Positions 1 through 8,818 of a stretch of 64,000 nt of DNA are shown here, one piece after another. The position numbers and the translations under genes are program-made. Position 1 is the stretch's first letter. The number at the start of each line of letters is the position of its first letter. The DNA is from Cladocopium goreaui (taxonomy: Eukaryota > Sar > Dinophyceae > Suessiales > Symbiodiniaceae). Where the stretch lies: NCBI GenBank assembly GCA_947184155.2, contig CAMXCT020001111.1, positions 113,167-177,166 of the forward strand, in the 5' to 3' direction. The notes below the pieces were generated by a model. The model had not been told where the DNA came from, searched no databases, and was given only the letters and a program-made list of their open reading frames with translations.

Positions 1-234
1 ACCACAAAATATCCACTTCGCTGTCAAAACATCGTTTTTTTCACAAAGCTAAGTGAACCTAAGTGAAAGCTAAGTGATAGCTATCTATACTACAACATAG
101 CTCACTTTCACTTAGCTTCCACTTATAAGTAAGCTAAACCGGACTTAAGTCAATGCTAACCTATCCATAAGATAGCTTCCACTTACACAACATAACAACC
201 ACTTAACATATACTTACCCCAGTTATAAGTCCAC
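1..234. repeat. AT-rich left edge with CTAAGTG/ACTTAGC motif repeats
   Basis: No coding frame is convincing here. The short motif CTAAGTG and its complement CACTTAG recur many times between about 50 and 240, giving several small inverted pairs. This lies on the 3' side of the minus-strand copia-like element, so it could be its degenerate 3' flank or an unrelated repeat. No copy of the sequence next to the primer-binding site at 3275 is visible here, so a 3' LTR cannot be assigned. Confidence 0.4.
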
Positions 235-3200
235 TTAGCTTGAACTTATAAGTCCCCTAAGTCCTAGGAGCCTCCAAAGTATCCATCTCCTAAGATTCAC
301 TGTGTCATGGTGAGTCATGGTGAAGGCATCTGTGATATCATCATGTCGGATGCTCACCGGACCTACATCGACCCATGAATCTGGTTGGCATTCTCCAGCG
401 CCTGCGTTTCCAGGTGGTTGACCACTTTGGTCAATGCATTTTCCAGATTCATCAGGCGATCCCTCATGGCCATGAATTCCGGGTCTTGGCTCACTGGGGC
501 AGGCACCATAGTCAGAGAGTTGTACATCTCGGTCTCCTCGAGCAGATCTTCTTCCAGTGATGGAAAATGGATTGACTCCGCTAAGCCAGTATTCGTTGCC
601 GCACCCATCTTTGCCTTGGCTCTGGGCTTGGCCGTCATTCTGGTCCTTGGAGGGCCGTCGGCATGGCCAGAACCCCCCACGTACCCTTGGCCCTGATGGA
701 TGACCACGGGCATCTGGTTCTCCTCGTGGTGCTGCACCATGAGCTCCACATACTTGAGGAACTTGCGGTGGGACAGGTTGTGACTTTTCCCATAGCGATC
801 CACCATGAAGGTCACCCACTCTTGGTCGGTATTCCAGATCTCCTGGTAACTGCGTCCGCAGTTCTTTTTCCCAAAGTCCACCTTCTCGTTCTCCAGCTCC
901 TGAAGCGTCAGGTGAGCCAAGTCGTTCGGTGATGGCTCGGCTTTGGATTGGATCCCCTTCAGGCGGAGACTCAAGGACATGGCTGCTTGGTCCAGCACGT
1001 GCGGTGTTATCACAATTGGTGGGCGATCTTTCTTGGGCCAGGCTAGTGTAAACCGTTGCATGTTGATTCAAGTCCTGTACATCAGTTTCACATGAATATG
1101 TTCGGACACCATCCTCTGGCCTTGGAGTTTCTGATGAAGGTATTGAGGGATTTTCTGCCGGAAAGCCAAGCTGACTACCTTCTGCTGATTCGGTTACATT
1201 TTCATCTGGGCATGCGGTCGTGGTGAAGGTCTCAACTGCAGGCTTCGCTGCTGGATGAAGGCTTTCTGGGCATTTGGAAGCTCTTGCCAGCTCATTCAAG
1301 TCAATCAAAAACAGGCCTTTGTTTGTGAGTTCCATGCGGACTGGCTGCATGAGCTTAGGGCTTCGAAGCAAAAATGCATCACAGTCGATCTGAGCCTGGA
1401 GTGCTCTCATCAGTGTATTGCTAATTAAAAACGGAGTGCTTCCGGGGACAACAGCAATTTTCAGCATAAGGTCACCTATCGGGACAACTAATGCTTGATC
1501 ACTTGTGAGAGTACCCTGATTTCCAAACCTGAAAGTTATCTGGCATTTGCATCTTGTCAATTGGTTTCGAAGAGACCGATCCAGGCTGCAGATCAGACTC
1601 TTCACATGATCAGCTCCGATCACCGTTTTGGATGCACCAAGGTCGAGTACTCCAAACGTGGTGTGAGTTGCGAAACAAACTGGACTCACTTTGGCTTCCG
1701 GGACAACCTTGGGAAAACTGGACCTACTTTTCTTTACCTGTAAGTGCATCTTTTCATGGTTTCGGACACTGTCGGGACATGATAGTCTCTCATCTTTGTG
1801 GAGACTTGGAACGGATCGGACATGACGACTGGGCATGATCGACGGCTGAGCATCATCTTCATTCCTGAGCAGGGACATGCGAAGGCGTTCTCTACTGGTC
1901 ATCTGGCGACGTGCATCCCCAAGTTGGTTAATACTATGCCCCCTAGATTCCCCAAGAATCCTACCTCGATAGTACAACCTATTTTCCCTTGAGGCTATTT
2001 GACATACAAAAACTTCGTTAGGCTCAGACAAGGCGACGTCTTCATCTATGCTGGCTTCACAGGTCTTGGGCAGCTGCAGAAATTCGAGTGGCAGGCTATC
2101 GGCAGTCTCGGAATTGGCATCGGTCACAACCGTTCCTGTGGGAGCTTGCGAACTGCTAGCACCTGGATTCTGTGAGTTTTGGCGGAGAGGGCATTCTGCC
2201 TTCCAGTGCCCCTTTTGGCCACAGGCCCGGCAATTGCTAGACAGGATCCTATCTTGGAGTGACCTTTTTGGTCTGAAACTGGAAAAGCCCTTGCCCTTGA
2301 ACGAACTGCGAGCACCGTACCCCTTTCCTTTGGATTGGGACGGTTGGAACGGTCGACTGGGAAAGAAACCTCTGTTCCTGGCCTTTTCATTCAGCTTGTG
2401 CCTGGCAATCTGATACGCCGAGTATGCACTAGCTAGCTCCGGATCTTCCTGTACAGTTTCAGTCAAGGCACTCTCGAAATCATGGACCAGCAGCGCATCA
2501 CTATCCCCCTCCTGAAGAAGGAGCTCCAACACTTCGTCCTCCTGCATCTGGTCCTCGGCAAGGAAGGATGGTTCAGGATCATCTCCATCCTGTGAGGCTT
2601 CAGCCACCAGTGTGGTTTGATCGTACACCTTGGACTTGACCGTACGCTTAGTGCCGGTGACATCATTGAAGAACACGGACCCCAGCATTCTGATTGATTC
2701 TGCAACCCGCTTGGTGGTTAACTGACCCTCTGACTCAGACTCCAGGATGATCTTCTTCTTGTCGTCTGCTGTCAAACTTGAACCCCTCAAGGTTATGAAT
2801 GCCTGAAGATCGGCCAGTGTCGTCTTTTGAGCCAGTAACTTGCTCCAATTCACATCAGCTCGAGCTAAGTAGGAATCGTTCGTTTCGTCCCCATGTTGTT
2901 GGGTATGAAACAGGGCTATCTCAGCTTCTTCATACTTCTTGGCTAAAGGAACTCGTCCCCATTGTCCACCCAGAAGTTCGATCAGCTTCTTGATTGCGGA
3001 TTCCTCCCCTGTTAGCAGTTCTGCTTGATGTAATTGCAACTTCTGAAACGCTGATCCAGTGGTGTTGAGTATAAGACGTGTCGTCAACTCAGTCAACTTC
3101 GATTTTGGCCATGCGGCCGTCACCAGTTCAACTTTCTGTTGGTACGTCACCAAGTCATCACGGCTTGGGTCAAAGGTCGGCACTAACGATGCTAGCTGAT

Positions 3201-3243
3201 TGCTAACACCCAGTTGCGTGGTCTCTGCAGCTGTAGTTGACAT
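235..3243 (-). CDS. Gag-protease polyprotein of a copia-like element
   Basis: The frame of 1002 codons starts at the first ATG after the primer-binding site. Residues 1-200 resemble a copia Gag capsid region. A Gly/Lys/Ser-rich stretch leads to one CCHC zinc knuckle, C338-x2-C341-x4-H346-x4-C351, for RNA binding. A retropepsin-like active-site motif VLDLGAS follows, with Asp534; the usual form is D(T/S)G, so Leu at the second position is unusual. About the last 275 codons overlap a better frame (363-1061) and look like out-of-frame read-through, so the functional protein probably ends or shifts frame near 1060. The family is clear, but activity is unknown. Confidence 0.65.
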   Translation of the reverse strand: MSTTAAETTQLGVSNQLASLVPTFDPSRDDLVTYQQKVELVTAAWPKSKLTELTTRLILNTTGSAFQKLQLHQAELLTGEESAIKKLIELLGGQWGRVPLAKKYEEAEIALFHTQQHGDETNDSYLARADVNWSKLLAQKTTLADLQAFITLRGSSLTADDKKKIILESESEGQLTTKRVAESIRMLGSVFFNDVTGTKRTVKSKVYDQTTLVAEASQDGDDPEPSFLAEDQMQEDEVLELLLQEGDSDALLVHDFESALTETVQEDPELASAYSAYQIARHKLNEKARNRGFFPSRPFQPSQSKGKGYGARSSFKGKGFSSFRPKRSLQDRILSSNCRACGQKGHWKAECPLRQNSQNPGASSSQAPTGTVVTDANSETADSLPLEFLQLPKTCEASIDEDVALSEPNEVFVCQIASRENRLYYRGRILGESRGHSINQLGDARRQMTSRERLRMSLLRNEDDAQPSIMPSRHVRSVPSLHKDERLSCPDSVRNHEKMHLQVKKSRSSFPKVVPEAKVSPVCFATHTTFGVLDLGASKTVIGADHVKSLICSLDRSLRNQLTRCKCQITFRFGNQGTLTSDQALVVPIGDLMLKIAVVPGSTPFLISNTLMRALQAQIDCDAFLLRSPKLMQPVRMELTNKGLFLIDLNELARASKCPESLHPAAKPAVETFTTTACPDENVTESAEGSQLGFPAENPSIPSSETPRPEDGVRTYSCETDVQDLNQHATVYTSLAQERSPTNCDNTARAGPSSHVLESPPEGDPIQSRAITERLGSPDASGAGEREGGLWEKELRTQLPGDLEYRPRVGDLHGGSLWEKSQPVPPQVPQVCGAHGAAPRGEPDARGHPSGPRVRGGFWPCRRPSKDQNDGQAQSQGKDGCGNEYWLSGVNPFSITGRRSARGDRDVQLSDYGACPSEPRPGIHGHEGSPDESGKCIDQSGQPPGNAGAGECQPDSWVDVGPVSIRHDDITDAFTMTHHDTVNLRRWILWRLLGLRGLISSS
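363..1061 (-). CDS. Second ORF of the copia-like element, ExoX-C-like motif
   Basis: This 232-codon frame has its ATG inside the Gag-protease frame, shifted by one base, so it may be reached by frameshifting or separate initiation. A segment around residues 70-120 (FGKKNCGRSYQEIW, then DQEWVTFM and a KFLKYVELM helix) resembles the small domain found at the C-terminus of some exonucleases, which often accompanies dinoflagellate retroelement proteins. The C-terminus is a predicted helical segment (MRDRLMNLENALTKV). The family match is from memory of the pattern, and the function is unknown. Confidence 0.45.
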   Translation of the reverse strand: MQRFTLAWPKKDRPPIVITPHVLDQAAMSLSLRLKGIQSKAEPSPNDLAHLTLQELENEKVDFGKKNCGRSYQEIWNTDQEWVTFMVDRYGKSHNLSHRKFLKYVELMVQHHEENQMPVVIHQGQGYVGGSGHADGPPRTRMTAKPRAKAKMGAATNTGLAESIHFPSLEEDLLEETEMYNSLTMVPAPVSQDPEFMAMRDRLMNLENALTKVVNHLETQALENANQIHGSM

Positions 3244-3274
3244 GCCTCCCCGGATACCCTCTCTAACTGAGAGG

Positions 3275-3286
3275 GCTCCGCTACCA
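3275..3286 (-). other. Primer-binding site, initiator tRNA-Met type
   Basis: The minus strand reads TGGTAGCGGAGC. It is complementary to a tRNA 3' end GCTCCGCTACCA, which fits a eukaryotic initiator tRNA-Met acceptor stem, the usual copia primer. The same 12 bases occur in the large copia element at 35338-35349. Confidence 0.6.
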
Positions 3287-3436
3287 ATGTAAATGGCCGG
3301 AGACCCTCCAAAGATAGCGAACCAATGGTTGAAATTGCTGTGAACTCTACTGTAACCAACTGACCAAAAAGGTACAAAATCACTCAGTGAAAAGGCTTCT
3401 CAACAAAGTTCCCGTCGCGCCCCAAATCTGTTTTGT

Positions 3437-3690
3437 CGCCCAAAAAGAGATGTCGCCTGTTGTCACAAAACTGGAGCAGCCGGATGCTGCGATGGAAATT
3501 CAGTCAGGCCAAAGCTTTGGCAGTATGGGCGGCCGCGCCCAAAGCAAGTGAACCCTGTCACTAACACCGAAGCACCCAATGGCTCTAAGACACAAATCCC
3601 GCCGCTGCCCACACCTAGCTCTCCTGAGCCTTGCGTCTGCAGAGACATGTTGGATCAACTGGAAAACCTGGCATTGACGGCAGTCATACA
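3437..3690. other. GC-rich coding-like island, strand unresolved
   Basis: GC content rises here and several frames on both strands stay open. The plus strand contains a frame with RPRPKQVNP and CRDMLDQLENLALTAV; the minus strand keeps three open frames. It lies just outside the putative 5' end of the copia-like element, so it may include LTR sequence or a terminal gene B exon. I could not choose. Confidence 0.25.
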
Positions 3691-4307
3691 GTTGGATATT
3701 CACAGTATATATATATATATTTGACATTCTATGTGACATTTTTTCTGGCATTATGGCATTCTGTCTGACATTCTTTCTGGCATGCAAGCGTGCACAGCTG
3801 CACCCCCAGCTGCATCCGAAACTCGGGATAGGGTTCCGGTCCAGGCGCGCTCCACAGCATCCGGAGCTCGCGAGATGGCTCACAACAATTGAAACCCACT
3901 GTCGCGACACGCTGCGAGAGGAGCACACCAGGAGCAAAGGGGAAAAAGTAGGAGTAGGAGGAAGAGTAGGCGGAAAAAGAAGAAGAAGAAGCAGAGAAGA
4001 AGGAGTTGCACCTTTGTTAAACTCTAGAGGCCCTCACCTGGCAGGTGGGGAAACATGTATGTTGGTTCAAACTGTTTTTTTAATATCACTACAGAAGTCG
4101 TAAAAGAATGCCACATATAGGAGATTTGGCAAATTGTAAGGAAACTACTTTTGCGCATCCTAATTAATTGAATTACTGGGGACCCAGGTGAAATGACATC
4201 AAAATCCAAACCCGAGTTGATAAGGTTGATAGATGTCAAAAGGATTACTACGAGGGAACAGTTTATGTTTAATGAACCTAGGAAAATGGATAGTGTGTAA
4301 TGCCAAC
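3691..4307. repeat. Low-complexity stretch with GACATT motifs and a purine-rich run
   Basis: Positions 3720-3785 repeat TGACATT and TGGCATT. Positions 3925-4010 form a GGAGTAGGAGGAAGAG-type purine run. No gene can be supported. Confidence 0.4.
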
Positions 4308-4435
4308 GTCAACCCTGGATTAATAAACCCATTAGGCTGTTTAATTGGGTGAGTACCATTTAAGTATCAGATTATGCTTATTGGGGAAGTACCCCCCCTA
4401 ATTGATAAACTCGGGTTTGTCAATCCGGGGTTGAC
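4308..4435. mobile_element. Foldback element, family M4 copy 1
   Basis: The left arm GTCAACCCTGGATTAATAAA pairs with the right arm ending TTGTCAATCCGGGGTTGAC, and a second internal pair (GGGTGAGTACC / GGGGAAGTACCCCC) lies inside. The size and lack of coding suggest a MITE. A related copy lies at 18904-19011. Confidence 0.5.
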
Positions 4436-4599
4436 AGTACCCATCTACTTCCAAAAGGGTTCAAACAAATGGCTAAATATCTAGGTGAGCCACGAAAGAA
4501 ACCTCTTCAGACAAGAAAAAACAATCCCCAATAAACATCAGGGTTCAGATAAGGGGGGAGGAGTTGTGCAGATGGTTTTGGTAGATACAGAGCGGAATG

Positions 4600-5050
4600 C
4601 ACAGGGTGCACAACTACAAAATGCAAGTGCATGTACTTTTTTTTCAGCTACAAAATGAAGAACATAACTCTTTCTGGCTCGGAAAATAATTCAAAACCAG
4701 TACTACAAAATCCAATGCATCTGAAGTCAAAAAAATAGCTGAACGTCGGAATTTCTAACATGATTTTTCCCAATGACATTTTGTAGTTGGGTCTTTGCCA
4801 TCCAAAGTTCCGACCAACATAAATTCGGAGAACATTTTCTAGTTGTCAATGATTGAATTTAGTTGGATCAAGTGTTGACCCCGTGCAGTTTGTTAGATGG
4901 CATTCTGTAGCTTCATGATCTGTTTGTGTCCATGCTAATGAAATTTTATGTTGGATGCTTCAACTGACTCAACATATACAACTACAAAATGAAAATGCAT
5001 GCAACGAAAGGAATCAACTACAAAATGATTCCAAATACAAAATGGGGGGC
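4600..5050. repeat. Dispersed CTACAAAATG motif cluster
   Basis: CTACAAAATG or a near match recurs at least five times in about 430 bases, with inverted copies (CATTTTGTAG) near 4778. The spacing is irregular, so it is not a simple tandem array. No coding frame is supported. Confidence 0.4.
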
Positions 5051-5737
5051 ACAACCCCTCCTGTTTGTACAAAAAAATGCTGGCTGGCAATCTGTACTGT
5101 AGCCCAAGTCCTCCCCATTTCGTAGCTGAAATTTGAAGGAGGATCAATAAACCAGTTAGCACAACACCGTATATTAAACCATAACAGGGTGTACCTGAAA
5201 ACTGTCTTAAGTGAGCAGCGTCCAAAACCCAACAGTTCATTCCATGATTTTTTCCTGGCTGGTTGAGAACGGGATTCCCCGTCAATGGATTATGATAATC
5301 CCCAACAATATTGGATAGTATATTCCCTACGTTCATCAACCAAGAGGGGTTTAGCAGCCTCTGCTCAGTTCGTATAAGTTGGTTTGCAAGCCCCACGAAA
5401 CAGAATTAGATAATGATATATATATATCAATTTAAAATGATAGACTAAAACCATACGTATGCAAGTTATACTATTCATATCTATATCTATACTGGTATAT
5501 TCTTCCCCGCACAGGGTCACTGGCTTTAAGTGATCTCAAGAGATCTCAAGTGAATTATCCAATCAACAAGCCCCCAATATGTTCCCCATTGCTCATGGTT
5601 AAACCTCTTGAATATCCCCACTTGGAGGTTTCCTAAAATGGGGATTCCTCCAAACCATCTAATCCTGAAATCATCCTGTCGACACCTCTGCCTATTCCCT
5701 GTGCGATCCGCGGTGAGCGCAACTCAACTCGACTCAC

Positions 5738-5787
5738 AGCTCGAAGACCAAAGTGCCGCCGTATCCAATGCCTTGGGCGAAACGCGA
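5738..5787 (-). CDS. Candidate gene B exon with FKBP-like C-terminal motif
   Basis: The acceptor context is TTTACCGTTGCAG and the donor is GTGAGT. The exon enters in phase 0 and leaves in phase 2. It encodes SRFAQGIGYGGTLVFE. The segment GYGGTLVFE resembles the C-terminal strand of FKBP-type peptidyl-prolyl isomerases (typically IPPxxTLVFEVEL), but one strand is too little for a firm family call. No following exon could be found to the left. It may be the 3' part of gene B or a separate gene. Confidence 0.35.
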
Positions 5788-5854
5788 CTGCAACGGTAAA
5801 CCCAAGAATAAACCAGGTAACGGGCCTCGTAACGGCCCCGCTGTATAGAATATG

Positions 5855-6660
5855 TTAAAATCTAATGTTCGTGTCGTATGTGAATTTGTGGATCCGGGAG
5901 CTGCACATGCATTTTGTCCCAGGCCTGCCAATGTCTTGAAGGATTTCCCAAAAGCCACGACCTTTGCAAATGCGTTTTTTGTTCACTTGCTGACCTTGCA
6001 GAGGTGACCGGTTAGTGTCTTTCCACAAGTCAATCATTTTTTTTGGGAACACGAAGGAGTACATGTACGTATGTAAGTAGCCTCGGATTATATTTACTTT
6101 GTCTTTGCCTTTGGCAGTGACCTGTGCAGTCAAATATGACTTGAGGTCTTTCCACATGCGGTCAATCTTTTGAGTTCCGATGCTCTTGCTTTGGCCCTTG
6201 AGAGCAGTGGCATCATGATGAACGAACTGCATGTCTTTGTGCTTGACTGCTCTGAGTCAGTGGTTGAGGCCTCTTTTTTTGCATTCACTGGCCCATGCTT
6301 TGCAGCCAGCTGAATGCACGTGGGATTTGCGCACCTTTTGTTTGAAACAGTGGACTTTGGCATTTTGTGCAAGCCGACTCGGAAACTTGCTGGCCTGCAC
6401 GTCTTTTTCAGACGCAGTTGGAGGAACTGAACCAGGTCGCGCAAGGCTGTGAGGCAGCATTGCGATATATTGCGATTACATTTCGACAAGTCTTATGTTT
6501 TGACTTCCGTTCAGCAATTTCTTCCTGAAAGTTAGGACATTAGCGGACACTAATTGCATCAGCTTTGATATTTCCACGAAGCACCAAGGTCTGTGCTTGT
6601 TGCAATCGACGGAGATTGTCTTAAACTTCTTGCACCAGTCTTTGTGGCAAGTTTTTGCTT
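5855..6660 (-). pseudogene. IS1595/ISXO2-like transposase relic
   Basis: The 3' portion (5855-6232) contains GTQKIDRMWKDLKSYL followed by a RGYLHTYMYSF helix. This is the pattern seen around the last catalytic region of DDE transposases of the IS1595/ISXO2 type (HTQxIExxWxxLK, then a YLxEF/W segment). The upstream part continues in other frames (GCKAWASECKKRGLNH near 6260) with at least one frameshift near 6235 and stops before that. The first catalytic Asp region cannot be placed with confidence. The copy is clearly broken. Confidence 0.5.
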
Positions 6661-6711
6661 AGGAACCGCACCACACTACAAAGCAGTTTCCAGGGAGTCA
6701 AAGCAAACGTG

Positions 6712-6935
6712 TGCATGAACGTTAACATCCCACAATACCACCCTCCAACCCTTAACATCATCAACGTAACATCATCATACATCACCATCGTACCCCATCA
6801 ACGTAACCTCATCAACGTATATAACATGTGCATGAACGTTAACATCCCACAATACCACCCCACCCAAACCCTTAACATCAACAATGTAATCATCAACGTA
6901 ACATCATCAACGTACCCATCATCAACGTAACACCA
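6712..6935 (+). repeat. Degenerate ACATCATCAACGTA tandem repeat with a duplicated segment
   Basis: Units of roughly 11-14 bases based on AACATCATCAACGTA recur through the interval. A longer block beginning GTGCATGAACGTTAACATCC occurs twice, near 6712 and 6827. A related array lies at 21660-21890. Confidence 0.55.
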
Positions 6936-8724
6936 TCTAAATGGCAAAAAAAAAGCAAACAAAAAGCTACAGGGCTGCTACGCGGCCGGTTAGCAAAAAC
7001 AATCCCCAAAATCATCCCCGCACATAGGTTCATAATTGGGTTTACCACATTAATCATATGATGAAACTAATCAGTTTTGCAATCCAATTTTGCAAACATA
7101 TCTGGACTGGACATGGGTGAACTATGCTATGGTTCTTCACCACTACATGCAATGGACATCCATGTTTGCACGTGGCTATTGCATGTTTAGCTTTGGCCAA
7201 GCAAATGAAAGAAACACTCATAACATTACCACGTACAAAACATTAGAACACATTCTTTGGAGGATGTGTTTTCCCGTTTTTCGGTTCATTCTCCCTCACT
7301 TTCAGAAACTCCGCGCATCAAAAACACGATCTTTTGGTGAAACATGTGAATATTAAAATCAAACCATGGTACCCTGGTGAACACCAAAACGATTGGTAAA
7401 TGGATGTTCATTCCACCCACATATTGGAATAACAATTGCTGTTTAACCCTTGGCCATATCCTCAAAATGAAAATTTGATCAACTAGTAACTAGGACAGGA
7501 ATACAACCACATATTATGTAACATATATATATAATGTATAAATCATTATATGCAACCACAATGGCTGCTTCCAAATGTCAAAACATTGTGTCAAATCATA
7601 TTTCAAACCAATTTCTTTGGCGGGATATGATGAAGTTCAGAGGTCTTTTAGAGTAAGAAAGACCTTTTTTTTCCTTGGTATTGACCCTTCAGGGTTCTGG
7701 TACTTTCAGGTCGTTTGGAGTGACATCCGTTGATCTCCACAGCCAGAATTTTTCACTTACAGGTTCTACCCCATGGGGTACCATGAAATCGGTTCTATTG
7801 TTGGTGTTTCACAACCCACATCTATTAAGGGCCAATCCCATTTTGTTCCATGAATTTTCCGTTGAAATGCCTAGTTTTTGGGATTTGCGCCATCTTAGAT
7901 CTAAGTATATGTGTGGGTAGTCAAAAAAAACCCACGTCCCATGAAATCCCATGAATACCAATTTCATATCATTAAAGCCCAGTTTAAGGGCGATTGCATA
8001 TCCGTTGCGATCCATTTATAAATCAGCAAGTTGTTTATCCCATAACCATTATCCATCACATCGGGGGTTTCTATTTTATGAATATCGTTTTCTTCCCATC
8101 TAAGAATCTAAGATCGGTGTTTCCAATAAATGACAGATCCCAATTCTCCATTGAATATTCCAACCATTCCCACTTTAAAAGACCACCGTTCTCTCGCCGC
8201 TTCTTCGAGCAACAGCTCCATGGCGGCATGTACGACGGCTCTTTGATGTATCCACGGACGGGGGCTGAAATCCTTGGGCGAAAAACGCGCGGAAGGGCCT
8301 GTCCGTGGCAGGCCCATTTTTGGTGGGGTTTGAATTAGTTGGTCACCCCCAAGATCGAAAAGTGGGTCAAAATATCTACTCAAATAGTTCTTGGAACAAC
8401 CTTTCTATCTTTCTTGTGGGATGATAATTACAATTAACGTTAACTATTGTTAAATATCTCTACCATACACAAGTTCTGATTCTTACTATAGTTCTAAAAC
8501 AACTTACCAATCCCGAGGGACCCTTCCATTTCTTGAGGGTTAAATCCTCCATGTTGCCAACACCCAAATAGATCAAGTTGCTTAGTGAAAAAAACCCAGG
8601 AACATCTCAGAAAAATCCCAATTAAACACCATGAAATCCGATGAAATCCCTATCACATCTCATGAAATCCCTATCAAATCCCATGAATTTTCTATGTTTT
8701 CGGGCTTTCTTTCAGGTCCCGCAC
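6936..8724. other. Non-coding, AT-rich, intron-like
   Basis: I saw no exon with paired splice signals. A block around 7365-7420 (TGGTGAACACCAAAA, then GGTAAATGGATGTTCAT) is echoed at 14790-14840, which suggests a dispersed repeat. A GC-rich patch at 8190-8310 has open frames but no clear splice pair. Confidence 0.35.
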
Positions 8725-8818
8725 CAACGAATCCACGGTTTTTGCGGCCCAAGCGCATCTTCTCCAGGCCCGGAGGGGGCACGACATCATCCCCCGACTC
8801 GGAGCTGCGCTGCTCCGC
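8725..8818 (-). CDS. Candidate gene B exon (strand ambiguous)
   Basis: The minus-strand acceptor GAAAGCTTAG|GC and donor GTGCGG bound a 94-base GC-rich island with two open frames (phase 0: AEQRSSESGDD...; phase 2: RSSAAPSRG...). The plus strand also offers good-looking sites (TTTCTTTCAG|G at 8715, TTTCAG|GTATAT at 8830) and one open frame. Minus is preferred only because every phase-linked exon set in the region is on that strand. Confidence 0.35.

Larger units (their letters stand above)
235..3286 (-). mobile_element. Ty1/copia-like retroelement with Gag-protease but no pol in view
   Basis: Read on the minus strand, a tRNA primer-binding site (3275-3286) is followed 31 bases later by a Gag-protease frame and then by a second ORF in another frame. 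No integrase, reverse transcriptase or RNase H sequence follows before the window ends about 360 bases further on. Either pol lies outside the window or this is a non-autonomous or truncated copy. The 5' LTR should lie immediately right of 3287, but without its partner its extent cannot be set. Confidence 0.6.

Noticed and set aside
235..1060. C-terminal 275 codons of the Gag-protease frame as genuine protein
   Set aside because: Composition becomes Gly/Arg/Pro-rich and repetitive, and the overlapping frame at 363-1061 has normal composition and a recognisable motif, so the long frame is read-through.
6655..6930. Plus-strand ORF over the ACATCATCAACGTA repeats
   Set aside because: Low-complexity translation of a tandem repeat.
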